A stretch of DNA of 64,000 bases from contig OZ242366.1 of the NCBI GenBank assembly GCA_965208945.1, positions 5,903,995-5,967,994 of the forward strand, read 5' to 3'. Of the stretch, positions 1 to 8,482 are shown piece by piece. Within the stretch, counting starts at the first letter, position 1; every line of letters begins with the position of its first letter. The DNA is from JAPPLB01 sp965208945. GTDB lineage: Bacteria > Acidobacteriota > Terriglobia > Bryobacterales > UBA6623. Made by a program: the position numbers and the translations under genes. The notes below the pieces were generated by a model. It worked only from the letters and a program-made list of their open reading frames with translations. It was not told the origin of the DNA and made no database searches.

Positions 1-49
1 GACCTGAAGCGACTCCATGTTATATTACCCGTTGTGATTTTCACGGCCG

Positions 50-781
50 ATGCCTCAATTCCTTCCTAACCGCTACCGAGGAAAGCTCATCATCGTCGAG
101 GGCATCGACGGCTCCGGAAAGTCTACACAGCTCGCTCTCCTCAGCCAGTGGCTGCGTTCCCAGGAGATCGCTGTCGCATTCAGCGAGTGGAACTCATCGG
201 AACTGGTGCGCGGCACGACCAAACTGGGCAAGAAGAAGCAGATGTTCACCCCGACAACGTTCAGCCTCATCCACGCGACCGACTTCGCCGACCGTTCCGA
301 GCGCTACCTGGTTCCGATGCTGAAGGCCGGCGCCGTGGTCTGCGCGGACCGTTACGCGTTCACTGCTTTTGCCCGTGACGTCGCCCGCGGCGTAAGCCGT
401 CGTTGGGTTCGCAACCTGTATCGTTTCGCGGTGCGGCCGAGCATCGCGTTCTATTTCCGAGTGCCGCTCAATGTCGCCCTGGATCGCATCCTGGGTGGAC
501 GAGCCGCTCTCAAGTACTACGAAGCGGGCATGGATCTCGGTCTCAGCCGAGATGTCGAAGAGAGCTTCCGCGTTTTTCAAAGCCGCATCCTCGACGAGTA
601 CGAAGCGATGGCGCAGGAAGTCGGTTTCCACGTGATCGACGCGACAGGATCGATCGAAGAGCAGCAACAACAGATGCGCAAAGTGGTCCATCAGCAGATC
701 GGCGAGAGCCTGAAGGAAGATGTCCTTCGCGTGCCGGTCGGGAGAGAGTATGGCTTCCAGGGCACCGCTCCAGTTCTATGA
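50..781 (+). CDS. thymidylate kinase family protein (first of a tandem pair)
   Basis: Predicted dTMP kinase-type P-loop nucleoside monophosphate kinase, which would phosphorylate dTMP to dTDP in the cytoplasm. The Walker A motif GIDGSGKST is at residues 18-26 and a DRY motif (CADRY) lies near residue 104. At 243 residues it is longer than usual bacterial Tmk (about 205-215), with extra sequence at the C-terminus. The ATG at 50 has no clear Shine-Dalgarno sequence. The gene overlaps the next kinase-like gene by about 30 bp, so the two are probably translated together. Family membership is clear. Whether this is the essential Tmk or a paralogue cannot be told from the sequence. Confidence 0.85.
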   Translation: MPQFLPNRYRGKLIIVEGIDGSGKSTQLALLSQWLRSQEIAVAFSEWNSSELVRGTTKLGKKKQMFTPTTFSLIHATDFADRSERYLVPMLKAGAVVCADRYAFTAFARDVARGVSRRWVRNLYRFAVRPSIAFYFRVPLNVALDRILGGRAALKYYEAGMDLGLSRDVEESFRVFQSRILDEYEAMAQEVGFHVIDATGSIEEQQQQMRKVVHQQIGESLKEDVLRVPVGREYGFQGTAPVL

Positions 782-1484
782 CGAGCCGCTTCCCGGCATC
801 GACTGCTCGGAACTGCGGGGCAAGCTGATTGTCATCGAAGGGCCGGATTCCGTAGGCCGCTCCACCCAGATCGCCCAGTTGCGGTTCTGGTTGGAGCAAC
901 AGGGTCACGCCGTCATCGATACCGGCATGGCGCGCTCAGCCCTGACCCAAAGGGGCATTCAGCAAGCCAAGCAAGGGCACACCCTCGGCCCGACCACGAT
1001 GACGCTCTTTTACACGACCGACTTCGCCGACCGTCTCGAGAACGAAATCATCCCCGCCTTGCGCGCCGGCTTTGTCGTACTCACCGATCGCTATATCTTC
1101 TCGATCATGGCGCGCGCCATAGCCCGCCGACAGGACCGCAAGTGGATCGAACAGGTCGCCGGTATCGCGCTGGTTCCCCACGCAATCTACTATCTTCGTG
1201 CGGAAATCGATGACCTCGTCGCCCGTGTCGTGGTCGGCCGCGGTTCCTTTGAATATTGGGAAAGCGGTATGGACATTCCGATCGGGCGCGACCGCTACGA
1301 GAGCTTCGTCAAGTATCAACAGCGCGTCATCAAGGCACTCGACGAAATGGCCGAGCGCTACGACTTCACGCGGATTGACGCGACAAAGCGGCCTGACCAG
1401 ATCTTCCGCCTATTGCAACGCTCCATCAAACGGATCATCGGCCATGAAGGAAGGGTCGACGGCGCCGACCTGGCCATCGTGTAA
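750..1484 (+). CDS. thymidylate kinase-like protein with altered P-loop (second of tandem pair)
   Basis: Paralogue of the upstream kinase: shared FADR segment, DRY motif (TDRY) and overall layout. The P-loop reads GPDSVGRST, so the invariant Walker A lysine is arginine, which would be expected to weaken or abolish normal phosphoryl transfer. I take the start at 750, preceded by a GGGAGAG ribosome site, giving 244 residues; an ATG at 720 in the same frame is possible. It overlaps the end of the first kinase gene. It may be a regulatory or heteromeric partner, or a kinase with changed activity; this is inference. Confidence 0.8.
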   Translation: MASRAPLQFYDEPLPGIDCSELRGKLIVIEGPDSVGRSTQIAQLRFWLEQQGHAVIDTGMARSALTQRGIQQAKQGHTLGPTTMTLFYTTDFADRLENEIIPALRAGFVVLTDRYIFSIMARAIARRQDRKWIEQVAGIALVPHAIYYLRAEIDDLVARVVVGRGSFEYWESGMDIPIGRDRYESFVKYQQRVIKALDEMAERYDFTRIDATKRPDQIFRLLQRSIKRIIGHEGRVDGADLAIV

Positions 1485-1505
1485 GAGACGCAGCGGCCAC
1501 CCGCT

Positions 1506-1643
1506 ACAGGCCTGCATTTCTCACCACGGGGGGGTGAAATGCGCGAGAGGGCCGTCAGGACGAGCCGCACGCCGCTTGGCGCGCGCAACATGGCCGTTAA
1601 GGTTTTTCACAAACACGAATCACAGCCTTTTATCGTGTGCTTC
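1506..1643 (-). repeat. degenerate, reversed copy of the ~183-bp foldback repeat plus a heptamer repeat
   Basis: One end (GCCTGCATTTCTCACCAC) at 1509-1527 is joined directly to an inverted right half of the element (1533-1590), followed by a reversed heptamer-type stretch (1600-1643). It lies between two convergent genes. It is the only copy seen mainly in the opposite orientation. Confidence 0.75.
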
Positions 1644-1676
1644 GGCCGTCAGGTGATGTTGAATGCAGGCCAACCC

Positions 1677-2936
1677 TCAGATCCCCGGCACCGGAAACTG
1701 CGTGCACATCTCCTCCACTTCGTCTCGGACCGAGGTGAGTGCGCCTTCGTCCCCGTGGTTCTCGAGCGCCTTGACCATCCAGGCAGCCAACCGGCGCATC
1801 TCACCTTCCCGCATGCCCCGCGTCGTCGCAGCCGGTGTTCCGAGGCGGATGCCGCTCGGCCGGAGAGGAGGGTTCGGATCGTCGGGAATGATCTGCTTGT
1901 TCGTTGTGATGGAGACGGCGTCAAGGGTCTCTTCCGCCACGCGGCCGTCGATCCCGAAGCTCGAGACGACGTCGATCACCATCATGTGATTTTCGGTCCC
2001 GCCGGTAATCAACTCGGCCCCTGCCTCCATCAGGGTTTCGGCAAGCACCTTGGCGTTGGTGAGGACCTGCCGGCAGTACTCCCGGAATTCCGGTTGTTGC
2101 GCCTTCCCTAACGTGACGGCGACGCCCGCGACCTGGTTCATGTGCGGCCCGCCCTGCAGGCCGGGAAAGACCGACTTGTTGATGTCTCTTGCGAATTTCT
2201 TCTTGCAGACGATCATGCCGCCGCGGGGGCCGCGCATGCTCTTGTGGGTGGTCGTGGTAACGAAGTCGAAGCCGGCGTCGCAGGGATTCCTCATTACGCC
2301 GCCGGCGATGAGACCGCCGATGTGCGAGACATCGGCCATGGTGAGCGCTCCGACCTCATCGGCAATCTCCTTGAACTTGACGTAGTCGTAGTCGCGCGGA
2401 TAGGAGGAGTAGCCGCAGAGCACGATCTTCGGCTTGGCTGCTAGCGCTGTCTTGCGCAGCTCGTCGAAGTCGATACGGCCCGCTTCCACCGGGAAGGTCT
2501 TGTAGCGAATGAAGTTGTAGATCTTGCCCATGTGCGAGACCGGAGCGCCGTGCGTCAGGTGACCGCCATGAGAGAGGTCCATGCCCAACACGGTGTCGCC
2601 CGGCTTCAGGAACGCCATGTAGACAGCCTGGTTCATCGGCGAGCCTGACAGAGGCTGCACATTGGCGTGCTCGGCGCGGAAGAGATCTTTGGCGCGCCGG
2701 CGGGCTACGTTTTCGATGATGTCGGTGTATTGCTGTCCGCCGTAGTAGCGGCGGCCGGGGTAGCCTTCGGAGTACTTGTTGGTGAAGACCGAGCCGAGGC
2801 AGGCGAGCACCTCCGGATAGGTATAGTTCTCTGAAGGAATCAGCTCGATCCCCCTCCTCTGACGCGCCTCCTCGCCGAGCATGGCGTTGTAGGTCTCGGG
2901 GTCAGACTGCTTGAGCAGGTCGCGGTGCGTGGTCAT
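1677..2936 (-). CDS. glyA: serine hydroxymethyltransferase
   Basis: PLP enzyme interconverting serine plus tetrahydrofolate with glycine plus 5,10-methylene-THF; main source of one-carbon units for purine and thymidylate synthesis. 419 residues, the normal length. The PLP lysine is K232 in TTTTHKSMRGPRGG; D202 and H205 (ADVSHIGG) are the cofactor-contact residues, and the IPSENYTYPEV N-terminal motif is intact. The ATG at 2936 follows a GGAG-type ribosome site. It lies downstream of a ZTP riboswitch and terminator, so expression should rise when ZTP (AICAR triphosphate) signals folate shortage. It converges on the thymidylate-kinase-like pair. Confidence 0.97.
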   Translation of the reverse strand: MTTHRDLLKQSDPETYNAMLGEEARQRRGIELIPSENYTYPEVLACLGSVFTNKYSEGYPGRRYYGGQQYTDIIENVARRRAKDLFRAEHANVQPLSGSPMNQAVYMAFLKPGDTVLGMDLSHGGHLTHGAPVSHMGKIYNFIRYKTFPVEAGRIDFDELRKTALAAKPKIVLCGYSSYPRDYDYVKFKEIADEVGALTMADVSHIGGLIAGGVMRNPCDAGFDFVTTTTHKSMRGPRGGMIVCKKKFARDINKSVFPGLQGGPHMNQVAGVAVTLGKAQQPEFREYCRQVLTNAKVLAETLMEAGAELITGGTENHMMVIDVVSSFGIDGRVAEETLDAVSITTNKQIIPDDPNPPLRPSGIRLGTPAATTRGMREGEMRRLAAWMVKALENHGDEGALTSVRDEVEEMCTQFPVPGI

Positions 2937-2953
2937 GGGTTTGCTTCTCCAAC

Positions 2954-2989
2954 AAAAAAGCCCGGGATCGCCATTGACGGCGCCCAGGC
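2954..2989 (-). terminator. intrinsic terminator of the glyA ZTP riboswitch
   Basis: On the minus strand CCTGGGCGCC can pair with GGCGATCCCGGG and is followed by six T residues. The 5' arm reuses the CGCCTGGGC segment required by the aptamer, so aptamer and terminator are mutually exclusive. Ligand binding should allow read-through into glyA. Confidence 0.8.
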
Positions 2990-3055
2990 GAACGGCTGTG
3001 TGTCACGCCGCGCTCCGTCATGGTCGGTTTCACTCCCACTCGCCAGTGGCGCGGC
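2980..3055 (-). promoter_or_regulatory. ZTP (pfl-motif) riboswitch upstream of glyA
   Basis: Read on the minus strand, the leader has a seven-pair P1 stem (GCCGCGC with GCGCGGC) enclosing ACTGGCG, GTGGGA and AAACC, then GGAG, followed after a linker by CGCCTGGGC. These are the conserved blocks of the ZTP/pfl riboswitch, with GGCG and CGCC able to form the pseudoknot. Control of glyA by this class is established. The assignment rests on motif order and pairing; a covariance-model search was not run. Confidence 0.85.
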
Positions 3056-3202
3056 TCGGTTTGCAAGGTAATCCCCAGTTATACTCCGCGCAACATGTGC
3101 GCGCAACTGCGAACGAAACGCCGGCAACCCGATCGGCTGCGGTAGCGGAGACGTCAATGGCGCGTGCTATGATTCATTCGTTTCGGGGGAGGTTCGCACA
3201 CC

Positions 3203-4336
3203 ATGCAACGACGCCGTTTTCTCTATCAGACGCTGGGGGCCTTGGGCTTGAGCGCTGCCTGCTCCGCGCCCGTGAAGGAGCCCGAGGCGGAAGCAGTCTC
3301 GCTCAATCCGGCGAAGCTCGATGAGGCGGCGGCATTCATAGAAAAATGGGTGGACGACGGCAAACTCCGAGCGGCCAGCCTGACTGTAGGACTCGATGGC
3401 GAACGGTTCGCGCGGGGTTTTGGCGATGCCAAGGATGAGCCTGACACGATCTTTCTTTTGGCGTCGATCACCAAGCCGATGACCGCCATCGCAATGATGG
3501 CCCTCGCCGACCGCGGCGAATTGACCCTCCAGGACCCGGTGCACAGGTTCATCCCCGAGTTCACCGATGGTGACCGCAAGGACATCACCATCAAGGACAT
3601 TCTTTGCCACACCTCCGGATTGCCCGATCAGCTCCCCGAGAATGTCGAACTGCGCAAGCGTCAAGCACCGCTCGAAGAGTTCGTCGAGCGTGCGATCAAG
3701 ACACCGCTGCTGTTCAAGCCGGGCGCCGAGCAGAAGTACCAGAGCATGGGGCTGCTGCTGGCGTCGGAGGTCGCGCAACGCATCACCAACAAGCCCTTCC
3801 GCGAGTTCCTCAAGGAAGTCGTGTTCACCCCGCTCGGCATGCAGCACAGCGCGCTCGGACTGGGCGGCTTCAAGATCCCCGAGACGGCGCAGTCTCAGGT
3901 CGAGGAGGCCCCGGCTCTCTACGGCGGTGGAGACAACAGCAGTTGGGACTGGAACAGCCTCTACTGGCGTGACCTCGGGGCCCCCTGGGGAGGCGCCCAT
4001 TCCACCGGAAGCGACCTGACGAGGCTGCTCGATTATTTCCTCGATCCCGACGAACGCGTCTTGAAGCCCGAGACGGCCCGCGCCATGCTCGCGAATCAGA
4101 ACGGAGACCTCCCGGCTTGGGGAATCGGCTTTGCCGTCGCGCCCGGCTCGTTCGGCCAAGGCTGCTCCGACCGGACGTTCGGCCATTCCGGCGCGACTGG
4201 GACCCTTTTCTGGGCCGATCAAGGGACCAGGCTGACCTTCGTCATGCTGACGACACTCCCGGCGCGTGTCTCGCGAAAGACGCTCATCAACCCCGTATCG
4301 GACATGGTGTCCGAGGCGGTCGCGGCGAAAGCCTGA
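3203..4336 (+). CDS. serine hydrolase, class C beta-lactamase / penicillin-binding protein family, probable lipoprotein
   Basis: 377-residue member of the beta-lactamase/D-Ala-D-Ala peptidase-like serine hydrolases. The N-terminus has a twin-arginine-like RRRFL, then a lipobox LSAAC with Cys20, so it is probably an exported lipoprotein. The nucleophile motif SITK is at residues 88-91. The second motif reads Y-Q-S rather than Y-x-N, and HSG occurs in FGHSGATG near the C-terminus. Such proteins may be esterases, peptidases or beta-lactamases; the altered second motif argues against assuming antibiotic hydrolysis. It is transcribed alone, away from glyA. Confidence 0.85.
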   Translation: MQRRRFLYQTLGALGLSAACSAPVKEPEAEAVSLNPAKLDEAAAFIEKWVDDGKLRAASLTVGLDGERFARGFGDAKDEPDTIFLLASITKPMTAIAMMALADRGELTLQDPVHRFIPEFTDGDRKDITIKDILCHTSGLPDQLPENVELRKRQAPLEEFVERAIKTPLLFKPGAEQKYQSMGLLLASEVAQRITNKPFREFLKEVVFTPLGMQHSALGLGGFKIPETAQSQVEEAPALYGGGDNSSWDWNSLYWRDLGAPWGGAHSTGSDLTRLLDYFLDPDERVLKPETARAMLANQNGDLPAWGIGFAVAPGSFGQGCSDRTFGHSGATGTLFWADQGTRLTFVMLTTLPARVSRKTLINPVSDMVSEAVAAKA

Positions 4337-4393
4337 ATAAGGGCGGACCAATAGGGTTCCCGGCTCGCCCCCAGGGGTCCGGTTCCAAGAACA

Positions 4394-4540
4394 GAGCAGT
4401 ATTTCGAATCCGAAGCCCTCGACACGACCCCACTGAGCGGCAACATCGCCGACGGTATAGCGTTCGGCTTCATCTCCTGTACCGTGCTGAAGTTGCCGCG
4501 GGCGATTACCGCCGGATCGGTTGGATGGCCTGCCGTTTGA
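4394..4540 (+). pseudogene. remnant of an NCS2/AzgA-type purine permease C-terminus
   Basis: A 48-codon reading frame ending in TGA contains SGNIADGIAFGFIS and a following VLKL, which resembles the last transmembrane segment of guanine/hypoxanthine permeases of the NCS2 family. There is no credible upstream coding sequence for the remaining ~400 residues, so it would be a decayed fragment. The recognition is from memory of the family motif. The rest of 4337-4680 shows nothing else. Confidence 0.4.
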
Positions 4541-4683
4541 CCGCACTCCTCGTGCTGTGCTTCGTGTACCTGGGCTCGGCGAGCCAGCCGAATCTCGTTT
4601 CTGAGAGCAGATAATCTTAGTCTAATCGGCTAAAACACATGCATATAACTGATTTCAAACGAAATACACTTTCTGATCAATAC

Positions 4684-4712
4684 TTGACAATGATTGACTT
4701 ATATTTTATTAT
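4684..4712 (+). promoter_or_regulatory. sigma70-type promoter of the heat-shock cluster
   Basis: TTGACA (4684-4689), a 17-bp spacer, then TATTAT (4707-4712), within a sharply A+T-rich stretch (about 4610-4735) in an otherwise G+C-rich sequence. It lies about 40 bp before the first hsp20 start. A second TTGACT is at 4694. No CIRCE element was seen. Confidence 0.65.
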
Positions 4713-4750
4713 TCAAATAGAATTACATTGATTCCAAGGAGGGCTTTGCG

Positions 4751-5191
4751 ATGAGGTTGATTCAATTCACACCCAGGTCGCTTGACCGCTGGTTCGGCTA
4801 TGCCGACGGCTGGCTTGACGATTTCTTCCGCGTACCCGCCACAGCCAGTCAGTCGGCGAGGTTGTTCCATCCCAGCGTCGACATCAAAGAGGACAACGAC
4901 AAGATCGTCTTCAAGACCGATTTGCCGGGTGTCGACGAAAAGGACATCAAGGTGACCATCGAGCGAGGAACCCTGATGCTCAGCGGCGAACGCAAGTTCG
5001 AGAAAGAGACGGAGAAAGAAAACTTCCATCGGGTCGAGCGGAGCTACGGCTCGTTCCGGCGAAGCTTCACGCTTCCGGAAACGGTGGACGAAGACAAGGT
5101 TTCGGCGAGCTACCGGAAAGGCGTTCTGGAGTTGACTCTGCCGAAACTGAAGTCCAACGGCAACAAGGTGAAGGTGGTGAACGTCAACTGA
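4751..5191 (+). CDS. small heat-shock protein, Hsp20/alpha-crystallin family
   Basis: 146-residue ATP-independent holdase that binds unfolding proteins in the cytoplasm. The alpha-crystallin domain runs from about residue 40 (HPSVDIKEDNDKIVFKTDLPGV) to 140. The GVLELTLPK motif (G-x-L segment) is intact and the C-terminus is short. AGGAGG lies 8 bases before the ATG. It is the first gene of an hsp20-hsp20-clpB block, which fits hand-over of bound clients to ClpB for disaggregation. Confidence 0.95.
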   Translation: MRLIQFTPRSLDRWFGYADGWLDDFFRVPATASQSARLFHPSVDIKEDNDKIVFKTDLPGVDEKDIKVTIERGTLMLSGERKFEKETEKENFHRVERSYGSFRRSFTLPETVDEDKVSASYRKGVLELTLPKLKSNGNKVKVVNVN

Positions 5192-5245
5192 GTCGCGTTG
5201 ACGAGTCGCCGCCCGGATGAAATTGATGAATCCAGGAGGTGCATG

Positions 5246-5683
5246 ATGAATCTGATCAAACACACACATCGTGGTATGACGCCATGGTTCGATGACATCG
5301 ACCGCTGGTTTGACACGGCTTTTGCCCCCATCCGAAGCGCTCCTTGCGAAGGTGCTTGGAGCCCCAGCGTGGACATCAGCGAGGACGACCGCAAGATCGT
5401 CGTGAAGGCGGACTTGCCGGGCGTGGACGAGAAAGACCTTTCCGTGAAAGTCGAGGACAACGTTCTTGCCGTCTCAGGCGGGCGGAAGTTCGAGAAAGAG
5501 AGCGAAGACGAGAACTTCCATCGGCTCGAGCGGGTCTACGGCTCGTTCGAGCGGAGCTTCACGCTCCCGGACAGCGCCGCAACCGACAAGATTGCGGCCA
5601 AGTACGACAACGGGGTGCTGAAGGTGGAGATCCCGAAGATCGCGGCCAAACCGAAGAAGGCGAAGGTGGTCAAGATCGGTTGA
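5246..5683 (+). CDS. second Hsp20/alpha-crystallin small heat-shock protein
   Basis: 145-residue paralogue of the preceding gene, about 55 bp downstream of it, with matching blocks (WSPSVDISEDDRKIVVKADLPGVDEK spans residues ~35-60) and a GVLKVEIPK C-terminal motif. AGGAGG at 5234-5239 favours the second of two adjacent ATG codons (5246). Divergent N-terminal arms suggest different partners or hetero-oligomers; this is inference. It was probably produced by local duplication. Confidence 0.93.
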   Translation: MNLIKHTHRGMTPWFDDIDRWFDTAFAPIRSAPCEGAWSPSVDISEDDRKIVVKADLPGVDEKDLSVKVEDNVLAVSGGRKFEKESEDENFHRLERVYGSFERSFTLPDSAATDKIAAKYDNGVLKVEIPKIAAKPKKAKVVKIG

Positions 5684-5695
5684 TGTGAATGCCGG

Positions 5696-5726
5696 CGGGC
5701 GGGTCGTCCCGGCGGAGGCCCGCCCG
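5696..5726 (+). other. G+C-rich hairpin between hsp20 and clpB
   Basis: CGGGCGGG (5696-5703) pairs perfectly with CCCGCCCG (5719-5726) around a 15-base loop. No real T-tract follows, so it may be a partial attenuator or an RNA-processing or stability stem setting hsp20 above clpB expression. Confidence 0.4.
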
Positions 5727-5845
5727 TCAAGTTTCTCGCGAAGAACCCACCGATGCTGAGGGCGCAGTGACCGGCACGACATGACCCGTTCCCAGCCTGC
5801 TTCCCCAGAGCGGGCTCGTTTCGATTGCAACGGAGAGGAATGCAT

Positions 5846-8482
5846 ATGATTCGCTTCGACAAGTTCACGCAGAAGGCCCAGGAGGCCGTGCAACAGGCGC
5901 AGGAGCTCGCCGCCGCATCGAATCAGCAACAGATTCACCCGGCGCATCTGCTCATCACTCTGGTGGAGCAAGAAGAAGGCGTCGTGCAGTCCGTGCTGTC
6001 GAAGTGCGGCATTCAGCCCGCTGCGGTCGCACAGGAAGCCCGCGGACTGTTGGAAGAGATACCGCAGGTCAGCGGCGTGGAGGGCGGCTCCCATTTGGCC
6101 CCGTCGCTGAACGAGGTGTTTCAGAAAGCGCATAAGGAAACTGAGCGTTTCAAGGACGAGTACGTCTCGACCGAGCACTTGCTTCTCGCGATGTCCGCCC
6201 TGAAGCACGATCCGGCAGGGCGGTTGCTCAACAAGATGGGCGCCGCTCATGAGCCGATCTTGCAGGCTTTGGTCACGATCCGCGGCACGCAGCGCATCAC
6301 CGACCAAAACCCCGAGGCCAAGTATCAGGCGCTCGAGCGCTATGCCGTCGATTTGACCGAGGCGGCCCGCCAAAGCAGGCTCGACCCCGTCATCGGTCGC
6401 GATGAAGAGATTCGGCGTGTCATTCAAGTCCTCTGCCGAAGGACGAAGAACAACCCGGTGCTCATCGGCGAGCCGGGTGTCGGCAAGACCGCGATCGTCG
6501 AAGGTCTGGCCCTGCGGATCGTCAAGGGGGATGTTCCCGAGACGCTCAAGAACAAGAGGCTGGTCTCGCTCGACCTGTCAGCGATGGTCGCGGGAACCAA
6601 GTTCCGCGGCGAGTTCGAAGACCGCCTGAAGGCCGTTCTCAAGGAGATTGAGGAGTCCGACGGCAGGATCATCTGTTTCATCGATGAGCTGCATACGCTT
6701 GTCGGGGCCGGGGCCGCCGAAGGCTCGATCGACGCCGCCAACATGCTCAAGCCGGCCTTGGCGCGAGGCGTGCTGCGCTGCATCGGCGCGACGACTCTCA
6801 ACGAGCACCGCAAGTACGTTGAAAAGGACGCCGCGCTCGAACGGCGCTTTCAGACCGTGATGGTGCAGGAGCCGGATGTAGAGGACGCGATCGCCATTCT
6901 GCGCGGCCTCAAGGAAACGTATGAGATCCACCACAGCGTGCGATACACAGATCCGGCGATCATCGCCGCCGCGACGTTGTCGCATCGCTACATCAGCGAC
7001 CGCTTTCTACCGGACAAGGCCATCGACCTCATTGACGAGGCGGGAGCGGCCTTGCGCATGCAAATCGATTCCGTTCCGGTGGAGGTCGACCAAATCGAGC
7101 GCCGCGTGATGCAACTCGAGATCGAAAAGCAGGCGCTCCAGAAGGAGATGGACCGTTCCTCGAAGGAACGTCTCCACACGATCGAAAGCGAACTGGAGGA
7201 TCTGCGCTCGCAAGGGATGAATCTTCGTGAGCGATGGCAGTCGGAAAAGAAGCTCATCGATCACGTCAAAGTGCTGAAGGAAAAACACGAGACTCTTCGC
7301 AATGAAGAAGAGGAAAGCAGCCGCAAGGGGGATCTCCAGCGCGCGGCCGAGATTCGGTACGGCGAAAGGACGGCCGTCGAGAAAGAAATGGAGCAGGCCG
7401 CCGCACAACTCGAACAGCAGCAGACCGACAGCAGTCTGCTACGCGGCGAAGTCAACGAGGAAGACATTGCGAAGATCGTCGCGAAGTGGACCGGCATCCC
7501 TGTCGCACGCATGCTGGAGGGCGAGGTGCAGAAGCTCGTTCACATGGAAGATCGCCTGCAAAACCGCGTCATCGGCCAGGACGAAGCGGTCTCTCTCGTT
7601 TCGAACGCCATCCGGCGGAATCGGGCCGGCCTCAGCGATCCGAATCAGCCCATCGGCACCTTCGTGTTCCTGGGGCCGACGGGGGTCGGCAAGACCGAGT
7701 TGGCGCGGGCGCTGGCCGAGTTCCTGTTCGACGATGAGAAGGCAATGGTCCGCGTCGACATGTCCGAGTACATGGAAAAGCACGCCGTCTCGCGCATGAT
7801 CGGCGCGCCTCCGGGCTATGTCGGCTACGAAGAGGGCGGGCAGTTGACCGAGCACGTCCGGCGCAAGCCGTACTCCGTCGTGTTGCTCGACGAGATCGAG
7901 AAGGCGCACCCGGATGTGTTCAACGTCCTGCTGCAGGTGCTCGACGACGGCCGGCTCACCGATGGCAAGGGCCGCACGGTCAACTTCAACAACACCGTCA
8001 TCATCATGACTTCGAACGTCGGATCCAGCGACTTGCAAACGGCGAAGATCGGGTTTTCGCTGACACACGACGGCCGTGATCAGAACCAGGCGATCCGCAC
8101 CCGGTTGATGGCTGAACTGAGCCGGACTTTCCGGCCGGAGTTCCTCAACCGCATTGATGACATCATCGTCTTCAACAGCCTCGCGAGAGAGCATCTGAGC
8201 AAAATCGTCGAGCTGCAGCTCGGTTATCTGCTGAAGCTTCTCGGAGACAAGAAAATCCGCATCGAGGTCACCGAATCCGCCAAGGATCTGCTGCTCAGCG
8301 ACGGCTATGACGAGAAATTCGGTGCTCGTCCGCTGAAGCGCTCGATCCAGAGGCTCATCCAAGACCCGTTGGCGTTGGCCATCCTCAACGGTGATTTCGG
8401 CGAGGACGACGTCGTCATCGTCGATCGTGACAGCGATTCAGCGGCCCTGCACTTCAAGAAGAAGATAGCAGTCGCGGCCTAG
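5846..8482 (+). CDS. clpB: ATP-dependent disaggregase ClpB
   Basis: AAA+ hexameric disaggregase working with DnaK to rescue aggregated proteins. Order: double Clp_N repeat (about 1-145), NBD1 with Walker A GEPGVGKT (~residue 208) and Walker B FIDELH, the coiled-coil M domain (about 400-525), NBD2 with GPTGVGKT (~610) and LLDEIEKAH, then the ClpB D2-small domain. About 878 residues, normal for ClpB; the M domain separates it from ClpA/ClpC. GGAGAGGA precedes two possible ATGs (5840, 5846). The TAG stop lies in the CTAG target duplication of the downstream IS1182-type element. Confidence 0.97.
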   Translation: MIRFDKFTQKAQEAVQQAQELAAASNQQQIHPAHLLITLVEQEEGVVQSVLSKCGIQPAAVAQEARGLLEEIPQVSGVEGGSHLAPSLNEVFQKAHKETERFKDEYVSTEHLLLAMSALKHDPAGRLLNKMGAAHEPILQALVTIRGTQRITDQNPEAKYQALERYAVDLTEAARQSRLDPVIGRDEEIRRVIQVLCRRTKNNPVLIGEPGVGKTAIVEGLALRIVKGDVPETLKNKRLVSLDLSAMVAGTKFRGEFEDRLKAVLKEIEESDGRIICFIDELHTLVGAGAAEGSIDAANMLKPALARGVLRCIGATTLNEHRKYVEKDAALERRFQTVMVQEPDVEDAIAILRGLKETYEIHHSVRYTDPAIIAAATLSHRYISDRFLPDKAIDLIDEAGAALRMQIDSVPVEVDQIERRVMQLEIEKQALQKEMDRSSKERLHTIESELEDLRSQGMNLRERWQSEKKLIDHVKVLKEKHETLRNEEEESSRKGDLQRAAEIRYGERTAVEKEMEQAAAQLEQQQTDSSLLRGEVNEEDIAKIVAKWTGIPVARMLEGEVQKLVHMEDRLQNRVIGQDEAVSLVSNAIRRNRAGLSDPNQPIGTFVFLGPTGVGKTELARALAEFLFDDEKAMVRVDMSEYMEKHAVSRMIGAPPGYVGYEEGGQLTEHVRRKPYSVVLLDEIEKAHPDVFNVLLQVLDDGRLTDGKGRTVNFNNTVIIMTSNVGSSDLQTAKIGFSLTHDGRDQNQAIRTRLMAELSRTFRPEFLNRIDDIIVFNSLAREHLSKIVELQLGYLLKLLGDKKIRIEVTESAKDLLLSDGYDEKFGARPLKRSIQRLIQDPLALAILNGDFGEDDVVIVDRDSDSAALHFKKKIAVAA

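Noticed and set aside
3167..4546. 459-codon frame opposite the serine-hydrolase gene
   Set aside because: Antisense shadow of a clear hydrolase gene with SITK and HSG motifs; high-G+C third positions open the opposite strand.
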